Origin: Firmicutes bacterium M10-2
GTDB lineage: Bacteria; Bacillota_I; Bacilli_A; Erysipelotrichales; Erysipelotrichaceae
Length of the DNA: 64,000 nt
Direction of reading: 5' to 3'
Assembly (NCBI GenBank): GCA_000403415.2
Contig: KE159681.1
Span: 165,068-229,067 of the forward strand
In this document: piece by piece, positions 57,653 through 64,000 of the stretch
How the letters are laid out: each line of letters opens with the position of its first letter
Numbering within the stretch: position 1 is the stretch's first letter
Made by a program: the position numbers and the translations under genes
Notes under the pieces: model-generated
Databases searched by the model: none
Seen by the model: only the letters and a program-made list of their open reading frames with translations
Told to the model about the DNA's origin: nothing

Positions 57653-57813
57653 ATGAAAAAAATCTTTATTGTATTTATTTTTTGTTACCATTTATACCTT
57701 CACAATGTAAAACTGTCATAAACAATCAAAATCTATCAAACGAGCTTGTAGTGGAGAACAGTATTCAACAAAAAGACACAAATTTTTACGGAAACAATTG
57801 GAGGAAAGAATAA
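57653..57813 (+). pseudogene. Small exported peptide gene, out of frame by one T
   Basis: The ATG at 57653 reads MKKIFIVFIF and then leaves frame after a run of six T residues, ending as a 22-residue peptide. The next frame continues LLPFIPSQCKTVINN and on to YGNNWRKE before TAA at 57813. One added T would give a 53-residue product with a clear signal sequence and a polar tail, the form of a pre-propeptide or small lipoprotein-like signal. It could be phase-variable, decayed, or a sequencing error. It faces away from the RRNPP-type regulator and ends at a strong terminator. Confidence 0.5.
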
Positions 57814-57844
57814 TTCTGAAATAAAATATTTCATCTAAAAATTA

Positions 57845-57896
57845 AACCCTTTCTAGCGAGTTTATTTAAAACAAAAAATCCGCTAGAAAGGGTTTT
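57845..57896. terminator. Bidirectional intrinsic terminator
   Basis: AAACCCTTTCTAGCG and CGCTAGAAAGGGTTT form a perfect 15-base stem. A T-rich stretch follows on the plus strand. It closes the peptide gene and the MFS gene that ends next to it. Confidence 0.85.
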
Positions 57897-59086
57897 TATC
57901 TTGAAGCAAGCTGTATTTCTTTTTTAGAAGCACGCAGAATATTCAATCCGTTGACAATTCCGGCACCACCTAATGTAAGAAACATGACGAAGAAAAGCAT
58001 CGTCTGCATGCCGTATGTATCTTGCAGCATTCCGCCCATTGTGTTTCCCAGAGCAGCCCCGACACCCGATGTCATGACGCCGATCATAGTCTGCCCCATG
58101 ATCTGATCTTTCTTTTCGAGATTTTCCGCGACATAATAGGTAATGACCGGTGTGAACAATCCGTAAGACAATCCCTGAAACGCCAGTCCTAAAAATAAGA
58201 TCGGCAAGTTTGGTGCCAGACAAACAGTGATATTTCGCACAATATAAAATAAGGCAGCTATGCATAATAATTTTTTTGTTCCGAAGCGACGCATGAGCTT
58301 TGGTGCAGCAGCCATGCAAGGAAGTTCACTGGCAGCCATGAAAAAAGTAGCAATTCCAAGCATGGAAGCATTTCCTCCAAGCTCTGAAATAATATTGATC
58401 AAATAAGTTCCAAGACATGCGCTGGCCGCAAACGCAAGACCAAACCCCAGCAACAAACCGGTAAGCTTGCGATAGTTCAAAGCAATCGAAACGATATTGG
58501 TTCCTTCTTCGGTGTTTTGCCCTTTTTGTTTGGAATAAGAAGGTGGCAGTACAATTAAGATCAGCATACATATTACTGCCGAGCCTATACATAACAAGCA
58601 AAGAGAAGATGGAGCAAAATGACTGACAAGCTGTCCTGCAATTACAGCGCTGACTGCGTAAGAAATAGAGCCAAGCCCTCTTGATAGTCCGAAATTGATT
58701 TTTTTCCCTTCTTCGATATAATTCATCGCAATGGTCGAAACCAAAGGCACTGTACTAATATTGAGCGCATAAAGCCCAATATAGAGAATCATCAAAACCG
58801 CTTTAGAAAGAGGCAAGAACCCGATGCTCAAAAACGATCCGCATTCAATCGTCAAAAAGACGATCAACAGCTGCTGCAAAGACAACTTTTTGATCTTTGC
58901 GCATTGTGCGGAAAGAATCGGCGACAAAAAGATGGTTGTCATGGATGATGCACCGGTCACGATCCCGATTTCTGTATTGCTTAAACCTTTCGACTGCAAT
59001 AAAACAGCTACGAAACCAACTATGCTTAACGTATTCATCCAATAAAGAATATGCAGAAAATTATATTTCATTTGCACCTTGTTCAT
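57896..59086 (-). CDS. MFS transporter (LacY/NHS-like sugar or nucleoside type)
   Basis: A 396-residue permease with 12 transmembrane helices in two halves. The loop motif between helices two and three is degenerate (SAQCAKIKKLSLQQ). The MFS_1-like family to which it is closest includes oligosaccharide and nucleoside carriers. FGLSRGLGSISYAVSAVIAG near residue 133 is the helix-five motif of that family. It is divergent from the RpiR-type regulator, which suggests a sugar or amino-sugar substrate. The actual substrate is unknown. Confidence 0.85.
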   Translation of the reverse strand: MNKVQMKYNFLHILYWMNTLSIVGFVAVLLQSKGLSNTEIGIVTGASSMTTIFLSPILSAQCAKIKKLSLQQLLIVFLTIECGSFLSIGFLPLSKAVLMILYIGLYALNISTVPLVSTIAMNYIEEGKKINFGLSRGLGSISYAVSAVIAGQLVSHFAPSSLCLLCIGSAVICMLILIVLPPSYSKQKGQNTEEGTNIVSIALNYRKLTGLLLGFGLAFAASACLGTYLINIISELGGNASMLGIATFFMAASELPCMAAAPKLMRRFGTKKLLCIAALFYIVRNITVCLAPNLPILFLGLAFQGLSYGLFTPVITYYVAENLEKKDQIMGQTMIGVMTSGVGAALGNTMGGMLQDTYGMQTMLFFVMFLTLGGAGIVNGLNILRASKKEIQLASR

Positions 59087-59163
59087 CTCTATTCCCTCAC
59101 TTTTTCATCCAAATCTTAATCCTTTTACATAAAAAGAAAAGCCTCTTTTCCCTTTTTGGTCCA

Positions 59164-59207
59164 CTGTTTCGTTTTGTTTGCGATTTTTTTCTTTTGTAGC
59201 GAAACAG
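59164..59207. promoter_or_regulatory. Inverted repeat, candidate RpiR operator
   Basis: CTGTTTCG (59164-59171) and CGAAACAG (59200-59207) form a perfect eight-base inverted pair with a T-rich spacer between the divergent MFS and RpiR genes. Such spacing suits a dimeric sugar-phosphate-sensing regulator. Confidence 0.5.
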
Positions 59208-59231
59208 CATGACTCATGTTACAATTTATTT

Positions 59232-60116
59232 ATGTTAATCAAGGAAAAACTTAAATACACCAAATTCTCGGATTCTCAGCAAACTGTTGTCGACTACATG
59301 CTTAAATACGGGACAAAGATCAAGGACAAAACTGTACGTCAAATCGCAAAAGAAACGTACACTTCCTCGGCAACCTTAATTCGGATTGCGCATAAGCTCG
59401 ACTATACAGGCTGGGAGGAATTGAAAAACGCATTTGTCGAAGAACAGGAATATTTATCTTCCCATTTTCAAAATGTAAATGCCAACATTCCGTTTTCCGA
59501 AACGGATTCTCCGATGATTATCGCCAATCGGATCGCAACTCTTGAAAAGGAGGCAATTAATGACACTCTTGCTTTGATCGATTGGCCGACCATCGAAAAA
59601 GTCGTAGACATTCTTGTATCGAAAAAATTCGTCAACTTGATTGCCATGAACAATACAATCGCTCAAGCCGAAGAATTCATGTATAAGATGGGACGTATCC
59701 AAAAGAGGACAATCGTTCAACCGCCAAGCGGCGAAGGATTGTACAACGGCACAATCATCGATCCCGACTCCTGCATCATTATTATTTCTTATACGGGAGA
59801 AACGCCTCATTTTGTTCGCTGGCTCCAAGAAGCAAAAGAACATCATATTCCGATTGTTGCGATTACCTCTTTAGGGGATAATTCGATCAGTCAAATGGCC
59901 GACCATACTTTACGAATTTGTACAAGAGAGAAAATGCATTCGAAGATTTCCTGGTATTCTTCGGAAGTTTCGATTTCTTATTTATTAAACGTGCTCTATT
60001 CTTTAATCTTTGCGAGAAATTATGATGAAAACTTCCGCATTAAAGTGAATTGCTCAAAAAAGATCGAAATCGGACGTCGATCTTCGATCTCCATCATCAG
60101 CGAAAACGAAAGTTAG
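59232..60116 (+). CDS. RpiR-family transcriptional regulator with SIS domain
   Basis: A 294-residue regulator. The N-terminal HTH_6 domain (about 1-77) has FSDSQQTVVDYMLKYG and TVRQIAKETYTSSATLIRIA. The C-terminal SIS domain (about 120-250) would bind a phosphosugar; it contains CIIIISYTGETPHFVRWLQEA near residue 180. The start MLIKEKLKYTKFS at 59232 was chosen because the family begins here. No ribosome site is visible, and a TACAAT box lies only seven bases upstream, so the mRNA may be leaderless. It is divergent from the MFS gene and probably controls it. Confidence 0.88.
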   Translation: MLIKEKLKYTKFSDSQQTVVDYMLKYGTKIKDKTVRQIAKETYTSSATLIRIAHKLDYTGWEELKNAFVEEQEYLSSHFQNVNANIPFSETDSPMIIANRIATLEKEAINDTLALIDWPTIEKVVDILVSKKFVNLIAMNNTIAQAEEFMYKMGRIQKRTIVQPPSGEGLYNGTIIDPDSCIIIISYTGETPHFVRWLQEAKEHHIPIVAITSLGDNSISQMADHTLRICTREKMHSKISWYSSEVSISYLLNVLYSLIFARNYDENFRIKVNCSKKIEIGRRSSISIISENES

Positions 60117-60147
60117 TTTTGAATAACCTTTTTTATAAGTTTCACAG

Positions 60148-60176
60148 TTGTTCACAATACCTGGGTATGGTATAAC
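60148..60176 (+). promoter_or_regulatory. Promoter of the Mn riboswitch-mntP transcript
   Basis: TTGTTC (60148-60153) and TATAAC (60171-60176) are 17 bases apart; transcription would begin near 60183 at the start of the riboswitch. Confidence 0.65.
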
Positions 60177-60299
60177 GTAGCTACTGAGGGAGTAATCAGC
60201 ATAACTTATGCAGCAATATCGACATCCTGGTCATAAGCCCGGTATTGCTTGAAAAGATGAGACTCATGGACAAAACAAAAAGTCCATGAGTCTTTTTTT
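60177..60299 (+). ncRNA. yybP-ykoY manganese riboswitch
   Basis: The leader of mntP has the family elements: CTACTGAGGGAGTAATCAGC at the 5' side, GACATCCTGGTC and CCCGGT in the middle, and an A-rich stretch before a terminator. The terminator has arms AGACTCATGGAC (60260-60271) and GTCCATGAGTCT (60282-60293) with seven T residues. In known cases binding of Mn2+ prevents termination and turns on export genes. The Mn exporter directly downstream supports the call. Confidence 0.82.
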
Positions 60300-60318
60300 C
60301 GATAGGAGGAGAAATATT

Positions 60319-60879
60319 ATGGGATTGATCGAACTCATTTTGATTGCCGTGTCCTTATCCATGGATGCCTTCGCGGTTTCCATATGCAAAGGATTGTCGC
60401 TAAAAAAAGCAACATGGAAAAACATGGGGATTGCCGGACTTTGGTTTGGCGGATTTCAAGCTTTGATGCCGCTGATCGGCTATTTATTGGCGAACTTGTT
60501 TTCCGGATTCGTGGAAAACTATACTGCTGGGATCGCCTTTATTTTGTTAGCCTGGATCGGCGGAAAAATGATTTGGGATTCTTTTCACGAAGAAGAAGAT
60601 TCTTTCGATGGATCCATGTCAGTCGGATCTATGTTCGTGCTTGCTTTAGCAACAAGCATCGATGCCTTGGCAGTCGGTATCACATTTGCCTTCCTGAACG
60701 TGAATATTTGGTCTTCGATCGTGCTGATCGGGCTAACCACCTTTCTATTCTCAGCCATCGGTGTCAAAATAGGCAGCGTTTTCGGAGCAAAATACCGCAA
60801 TAAAGCAACATTGGCCGGAGGCATCGTTTTAATCTTGATTGGTCTGAAAATCTTATTGGAAGGGCTTGGTATCCTTTAG
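60319..60879 (+). CDS. mntP: Manganese efflux pump MntP
   Basis: A 186-residue membrane protein with six helices in two three-helix repeats, which exports Mn2+. The repeats carry the acidic signatures SLSMDAFAVSICKGLS near residue 12 and ATSIDALAVGITFAFL near residue 115. The start MGLIELILIAVS at 60319 has AGGAGG upstream. It lies behind the Mn riboswitch and ahead of a P-type ATPase gene. Confidence 0.95.
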   Translation: MGLIELILIAVSLSMDAFAVSICKGLSLKKATWKNMGIAGLWFGGFQALMPLIGYLLANLFSGFVENYTAGIAFILLAWIGGKMIWDSFHEEEDSFDGSMSVGSMFVLALATSIDALAVGITFAFLNVNIWSSIVLIGLTTFLFSAIGVKIGSVFGAKYRNKATLAGGIVLILIGLKILLEGLGIL

Positions 60880-60938
60880 GTAAATGAAAGGAAATAAGAG
60901 ATGGGGTTTGCTATGATGAAAGCAAGGAGGATTTTATA

Positions 60939-63554
60939 GTGAAATATTATGACCAATCGGTACAAGCTGTAGAAAAAGAGCTTGATACCAACATTCATTC
61001 TGGTCTCGATGAAGCGCAAGTCAAAATAAGACAAGAGAAATACGGATTGAATAAGCTGAAAGAGGCAAAGAAAAAATCGGTCTTCATGCGATTTATCGAT
61101 CAGTTTAAAGATCCAATGATCATTATTTTATTGATTGCCGCGCTCATTTCCTTTGTGATCGCAGCCATTGAGCAAGATCCGCAAGAATTTTTCGAACCAA
61201 TCTTGATCTTAGTCATTGTTATATTAAACGCCATCATGGGCGTTGCTCAGGAATCAAAAGCCGAAGCAGCCCTTGATGCTTTGAAAAAAATGTCTACACC
61301 TCAGGCACGTGTGATCCGAGATCGTAAAGATGTCCTTGTCGAGTCAAAAGATCTCGTTCCCGGAGATATCATCAAATTGGAAGCCGGCGACTATGTCCCC
61401 GCAGACGCCAGACTTTTCCAAAGCGTCAGCTTAAAATGCGAAGAAGCCGCTTTGACCGGTGAATCTGTTCCTGCCGAAAAAGATGCTCAAGCCATCGTCA
61501 AAGACAACGCTCCGTTAGGAGATCGTATCGATATGGTCTATTCCGGATGCTCCGTTACTTATGGTACAGGTCGTGCCATCGTATGTGCGACCGGAATGGA
61601 AACCGAAATGGGAAAAATTGCCGGACTTTTGAACAATGAGGAAAATTCTCAAACTCCTCTCCAGCAAAAACTCGCTCAACTCGGAAAATATCTTGGTTTT
61701 CTTGCGATCGGATGCTGTGTGATTATTTTTATCGTCGGAATGATCAATGGACTGGCTCCGCTGGAATTATTCCTGACTTCTGTGTCCTTAGCTGTTGCGG
61801 CAATTCCCGAAGGCCTTCCGGCTATCGTAACGATCGTTCTTTCGATCGGCGTTACAAAACTTGCGAAGAAAAACGCGATCATTCGAAATTTACCGGCTGT
61901 GGAAACTTTAGGTTCCGCTTCGGTCATTTGCTCAGATAAGACCGGAACATTGACTCAGAACAAGATGACACTTGTCAAAGCATGGTCAAATGGGCAAGAC
62001 GATGTCATGGATATCACAAGCGACGATCCGGAAGAAATCAAAGAACTGCTCAAGCTTGGCACTTTGTGCAGCGACGGATCAATCGCAATCATTGACGGAC
62101 AGGAAAAATCAATTGGAGATCCAACAGAAACTTCGATCATTGCGGCAGCCATGAAAAACGGCATGACTAAAGAACAGTTAAATGAAAAATATCCTCGTGT
62201 AGCTGAATTGCCGTTCGATTCGGACCGCAAATTGATGTCTACCATCAATAAAATGAACAATCATCTCGTGGTTATCACAAAAGGTGCTCTCGATTCAATG
62301 ATTCCGCGATTAAAAAGCGGAGATATCGAAAAAGCAAAAAAACTTAACGAAGAAATGTCCGAAAACGCCTTGCGTGTTCTTGCTATTGCAGAAAAAGAAA
62401 TCAATGAAATCCCGAAAAATTTAGATAGCGAAACTTTAGAAAAAGATCTTTCTCTAAAAGGTCTTGTCGCAATGATCGACCCAGCTCGTCCGGAAGCGAA
62501 AGAAGCTGTCAAAGTTTGCAAAAAAGCAGGTATTCGCCCAGTCATGATCACCGGCGATCATGTCATCACAGCAAGTGCGATTGCCAAAGAACTCGGCATA
62601 CTCAACCCGGGAGATAAGGCCATTACAGGTGTGGAACTCGATGCAATGAGCGATGACGAACTTGATCGTGATATCGAAAATATTTCCGTCTATGCACGCG
62701 TATCTCCCGAAAATAAGATTCGGATCGTCAAAGGTTGGCAGCGTAAAAATCAAGTTGTTGCCATGACCGGAGATGGTGTCAATGATGCACCGGCCTTAAA
62801 AGCAGCAGACATCGGTTGTGCAATGGGAATTACCGGAACAGAAGTGGCCAAAGGAGCTGCCGATCTGATCTTAACAGATGATAACTTTGCAACCATCGTT
62901 TTCGCGGTCAAAGAAGGTCGCGGAATCTATGCAAACTTGAAGAAAGTAATCGGATATTTGCTTGGAACCAACATTGGCGAAGTACTCACCGTATTCGTTT
63001 CAATGCTGCTGTGGCATACTTCCCCGCTTGTTTCAATGCAGTTGTTATGGATCAACTTAGTAACAGACTCCCTTCCGGCAATCGCTTTGGGAATGGAACC
63101 AGTAGAAAACGATGTTATGGATCATAAACCGAAAAGAAAGAGTGAGGGAATTTTTGCTCACGGATTCGGTGCACGCATCATTCTTCAAGGATTTATGTTC
63201 GGTGGTCTTGCTATTTTATCATTCTATTTAGGACGACAACTTATACATACAGTTCGTGGTGCCGAAACGATGACTTTCATCACATTGGCGCTTTCTCAAG
63301 TCGTTCAGGCATTCAATATGCGTAGCGAACATTCTTTGTTCAAGATCGGCTTCTTTACAAACAAGCGTTTGAATCTTGCCGCTTTCGTTTCGGTTCTCTT
63401 AGTTGCATTGGTTGTCTTTACTCCGTTGAATATTCCGTTCAACTTAGAGATTTTGCCTTGGAACTGCTTCTTCATCGCATTAGGACTTGCCCTTGTCCCT
63501 TTTGTAGTCATGGAGTGCTCTAAAGCATTTGGCCTGATCAAACATCATCATTAA
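60939..63554 (+). CDS. P2-type cation-transporting ATPase (Ca2+/Mn2+ exporter type)
   Basis: An 871-residue P-type ATPase of the PMCA/YloB/YoaB group with ten helices. The phosphorylated aspartate is in CSDKTGTLTQNKM near residue 331, the actuator motif is ALTGESVPAEKD near residue 175, and the hinge motif is MTGDGVNDAPALK near residue 610. Helix four has the PEGLPA motif, typical of Ca/Mn site residues. It lies 59 bases after mntP with no clear terminator between, so the riboswitch may control both. Relatives in other Firmicutes under the same riboswitch export Mn2+. The ion is therefore probably Mn2+, though Ca2+ cannot be ruled out. Confidence 0.92.
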   Translation: MKYYDQSVQAVEKELDTNIHSGLDEAQVKIRQEKYGLNKLKEAKKKSVFMRFIDQFKDPMIIILLIAALISFVIAAIEQDPQEFFEPILILVIVILNAIMGVAQESKAEAALDALKKMSTPQARVIRDRKDVLVESKDLVPGDIIKLEAGDYVPADARLFQSVSLKCEEAALTGESVPAEKDAQAIVKDNAPLGDRIDMVYSGCSVTYGTGRAIVCATGMETEMGKIAGLLNNEENSQTPLQQKLAQLGKYLGFLAIGCCVIIFIVGMINGLAPLELFLTSVSLAVAAIPEGLPAIVTIVLSIGVTKLAKKNAIIRNLPAVETLGSASVICSDKTGTLTQNKMTLVKAWSNGQDDVMDITSDDPEEIKELLKLGTLCSDGSIAIIDGQEKSIGDPTETSIIAAAMKNGMTKEQLNEKYPRVAELPFDSDRKLMSTINKMNNHLVVITKGALDSMIPRLKSGDIEKAKKLNEEMSENALRVLAIAEKEINEIPKNLDSETLEKDLSLKGLVAMIDPARPEAKEAVKVCKKAGIRPVMITGDHVITASAIAKELGILNPGDKAITGVELDAMSDDELDRDIENISVYARVSPENKIRIVKGWQRKNQVVAMTGDGVNDAPALKAADIGCAMGITGTEVAKGAADLILTDDNFATIVFAVKEGRGIYANLKKVIGYLLGTNIGEVLTVFVSMLLWHTSPLVSMQLLWINLVTDSLPAIALGMEPVENDVMDHKPKRKSEGIFAHGFGARIILQGFMFGGLAILSFYLGRQLIHTVRGAETMTFITLALSQVVQAFNMRSEHSLFKIGFFTNKRLNLAAFVSVLLVALVVFTPLNIPFNLEILPWNCFFIALGLALVPFVVMECSKAFGLIKHHH

Positions 63555-63583
63555 CAATTCACATAAAGGCAGAAGCCATAAAG

Positions 63584-63624
63584 AAAACTCTATGTTTTGA
63601 GAAATCAGCACATAGAGTTTTTTT
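63584..63624 (+). terminator. Intrinsic terminator of the P-type ATPase gene
   Basis: AAAACTCTATGT and ACATAGAGTTTT are separated by a 14-base loop and followed by a T-run, 30 bases after the stop. Confidence 0.85.
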
Positions 63625-63871
63625 ATTTCCGGCTGTAAGCGACAATCTCATACCAAAAACAAGATTTTTTGCTCTAAAGAATATTCCCCTCAACATTTAT
63701 AATCTAACCAAAATAAAATATAATATCCCTTAACTAAATGCCATATGAAAAACAGGCAAGTGAAATTGGTCCAAGAAACGCATGTTAACGATATAGGCTA
63801 AATAAAGAATTGTAGGAGGATATATTAAGTTATAAGAAATATAGAAAAAAGTATATAAATACAGCATAATA

Positions 63872-63903
63872 TGTTCATAAAGAAAGGGTTGTATTTATGA
63901 ACA
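63872..63903. repeat. Inverted repeat over the IS607-type start codon
   Basis: TGTTCATAAA (63872-63881) and TTTATGAACA (63894-63903) form a perfect ten-base stem that encloses the ribosome site and covers the ATG at 63897. It could hide the start codon in long transcripts. The stretch from 63625 to 63871 holds nothing else that I can see. Confidence 0.6.
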
Positions 63904-64000
63904 CAAAGAATATCACAAACTATAAACCTAAAGATTTTGCCGAGTTATTGGGTGTATCAGTCAAGACATTGCAGAGATGGGACAGAGAAGAAATATTGAA
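63897..64000 (+). CDS. IS607-type serine recombinase, 5' end (runs off window)
   Basis: The first 34 codons encode MNTKNITNYKPKDFAELLGV and then SVKTLQRWDREEIL, the MerR-like HTH at the N-terminus of IS607-family TnpA serine recombinases. The resolvase domain would lie beyond the window, usually followed by tnpB. The start has no strong ribosome site; it is enclosed in a hairpin. Confidence 0.8.
   Translation, partial: MNTKNITNYKPKDFAELLGVSVKTLQRWDREEIL

Overview
The window reads as a low-GC Firmicute chromosome, most likely from the Erysipelotrichia or a close relative. This is inferred from gene order and family content: pcrA-ligA-camS-gatCAB synteny, an infA-rpmJ-rpsM-rpsK-rpoA-rplQ operon, a Met T-box, a yybP-ykoY riboswitch and a 2-hydroxyacyl-CoA dehydratase/activase locus. 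No rRNA, tRNA or CRISPR array was seen. Most backbone genes lie on the minus strand and are packed into operons that end in clear intrinsic terminators.

Layout. 1-1.6 kb: 3' part of serA overlapping a PHP phosphatase. 1.6-8.2 kb: a frameshifted EamA transporter, an ABC-F protein, the ribosomal/RNA polymerase alpha operon and a split threonine/serine exporter. 8.2-17.6 kb: the pcrA-ligA-camS-gatCAB operon. 17.7-25.3 kb: an LCP cell-wall protein, a small alarmone synthetase, lipoproteins, an rRNA-type methyltransferase, an IS3 relic and a MmcQ/EVE fusion. 25.3-28.2 kb: metNIQ behind a T-box whose specifier is ATG. 28.3-35.3 kb: NAD salvage (pncBA), recA, cinA, pgsA and a RodZ-like gene.

35.5-48.7 kb is a foreign block. 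It starts at the left end of an IS1182-type element and finishes at the right end of a second, mostly deleted copy; the two outer ends carry matching inverted repeats. An IS256-type relic sits inside the left copy. The block is much richer in GC than the backbone (39 of 60 bases in 43021-43080). It encodes a complete galactitol-type PTS (IIA, IIB, IIC), a PRD regulator, a DeoR repressor, a two-subunit transketolase and an L-ribulose-5-phosphate 4-epimerase. Together these should take up a five-carbon sugar or polyol and feed it as xylulose-5-phosphate to the pentose phosphate pathway. A flavodoxin/TetR pair and a trpE-trpA relic complete it.

48.8-54.4 kb returns to backbone: a DUF349 protein, a putative small RNA and a decayed 2-hydroxyacyl-CoA dehydratase/activator locus with three lesions. 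54.4-57.9 kb is a very AT-rich cassette (9 GC of 60 bases in 55981-56040). It holds an ABC exporter, an HTH-TPR regulator of RRNPP architecture and a divergent small exported-peptide gene that is out of frame by one T. This is the best candidate for an undescribed peptide-signalling module. 57.9-63.6 kb holds an MFS transporter with an RpiR regulator, then a Mn-riboswitch-controlled mntP and a P-type cation ATPase. The window ends in the first gene of an IS607-type element.
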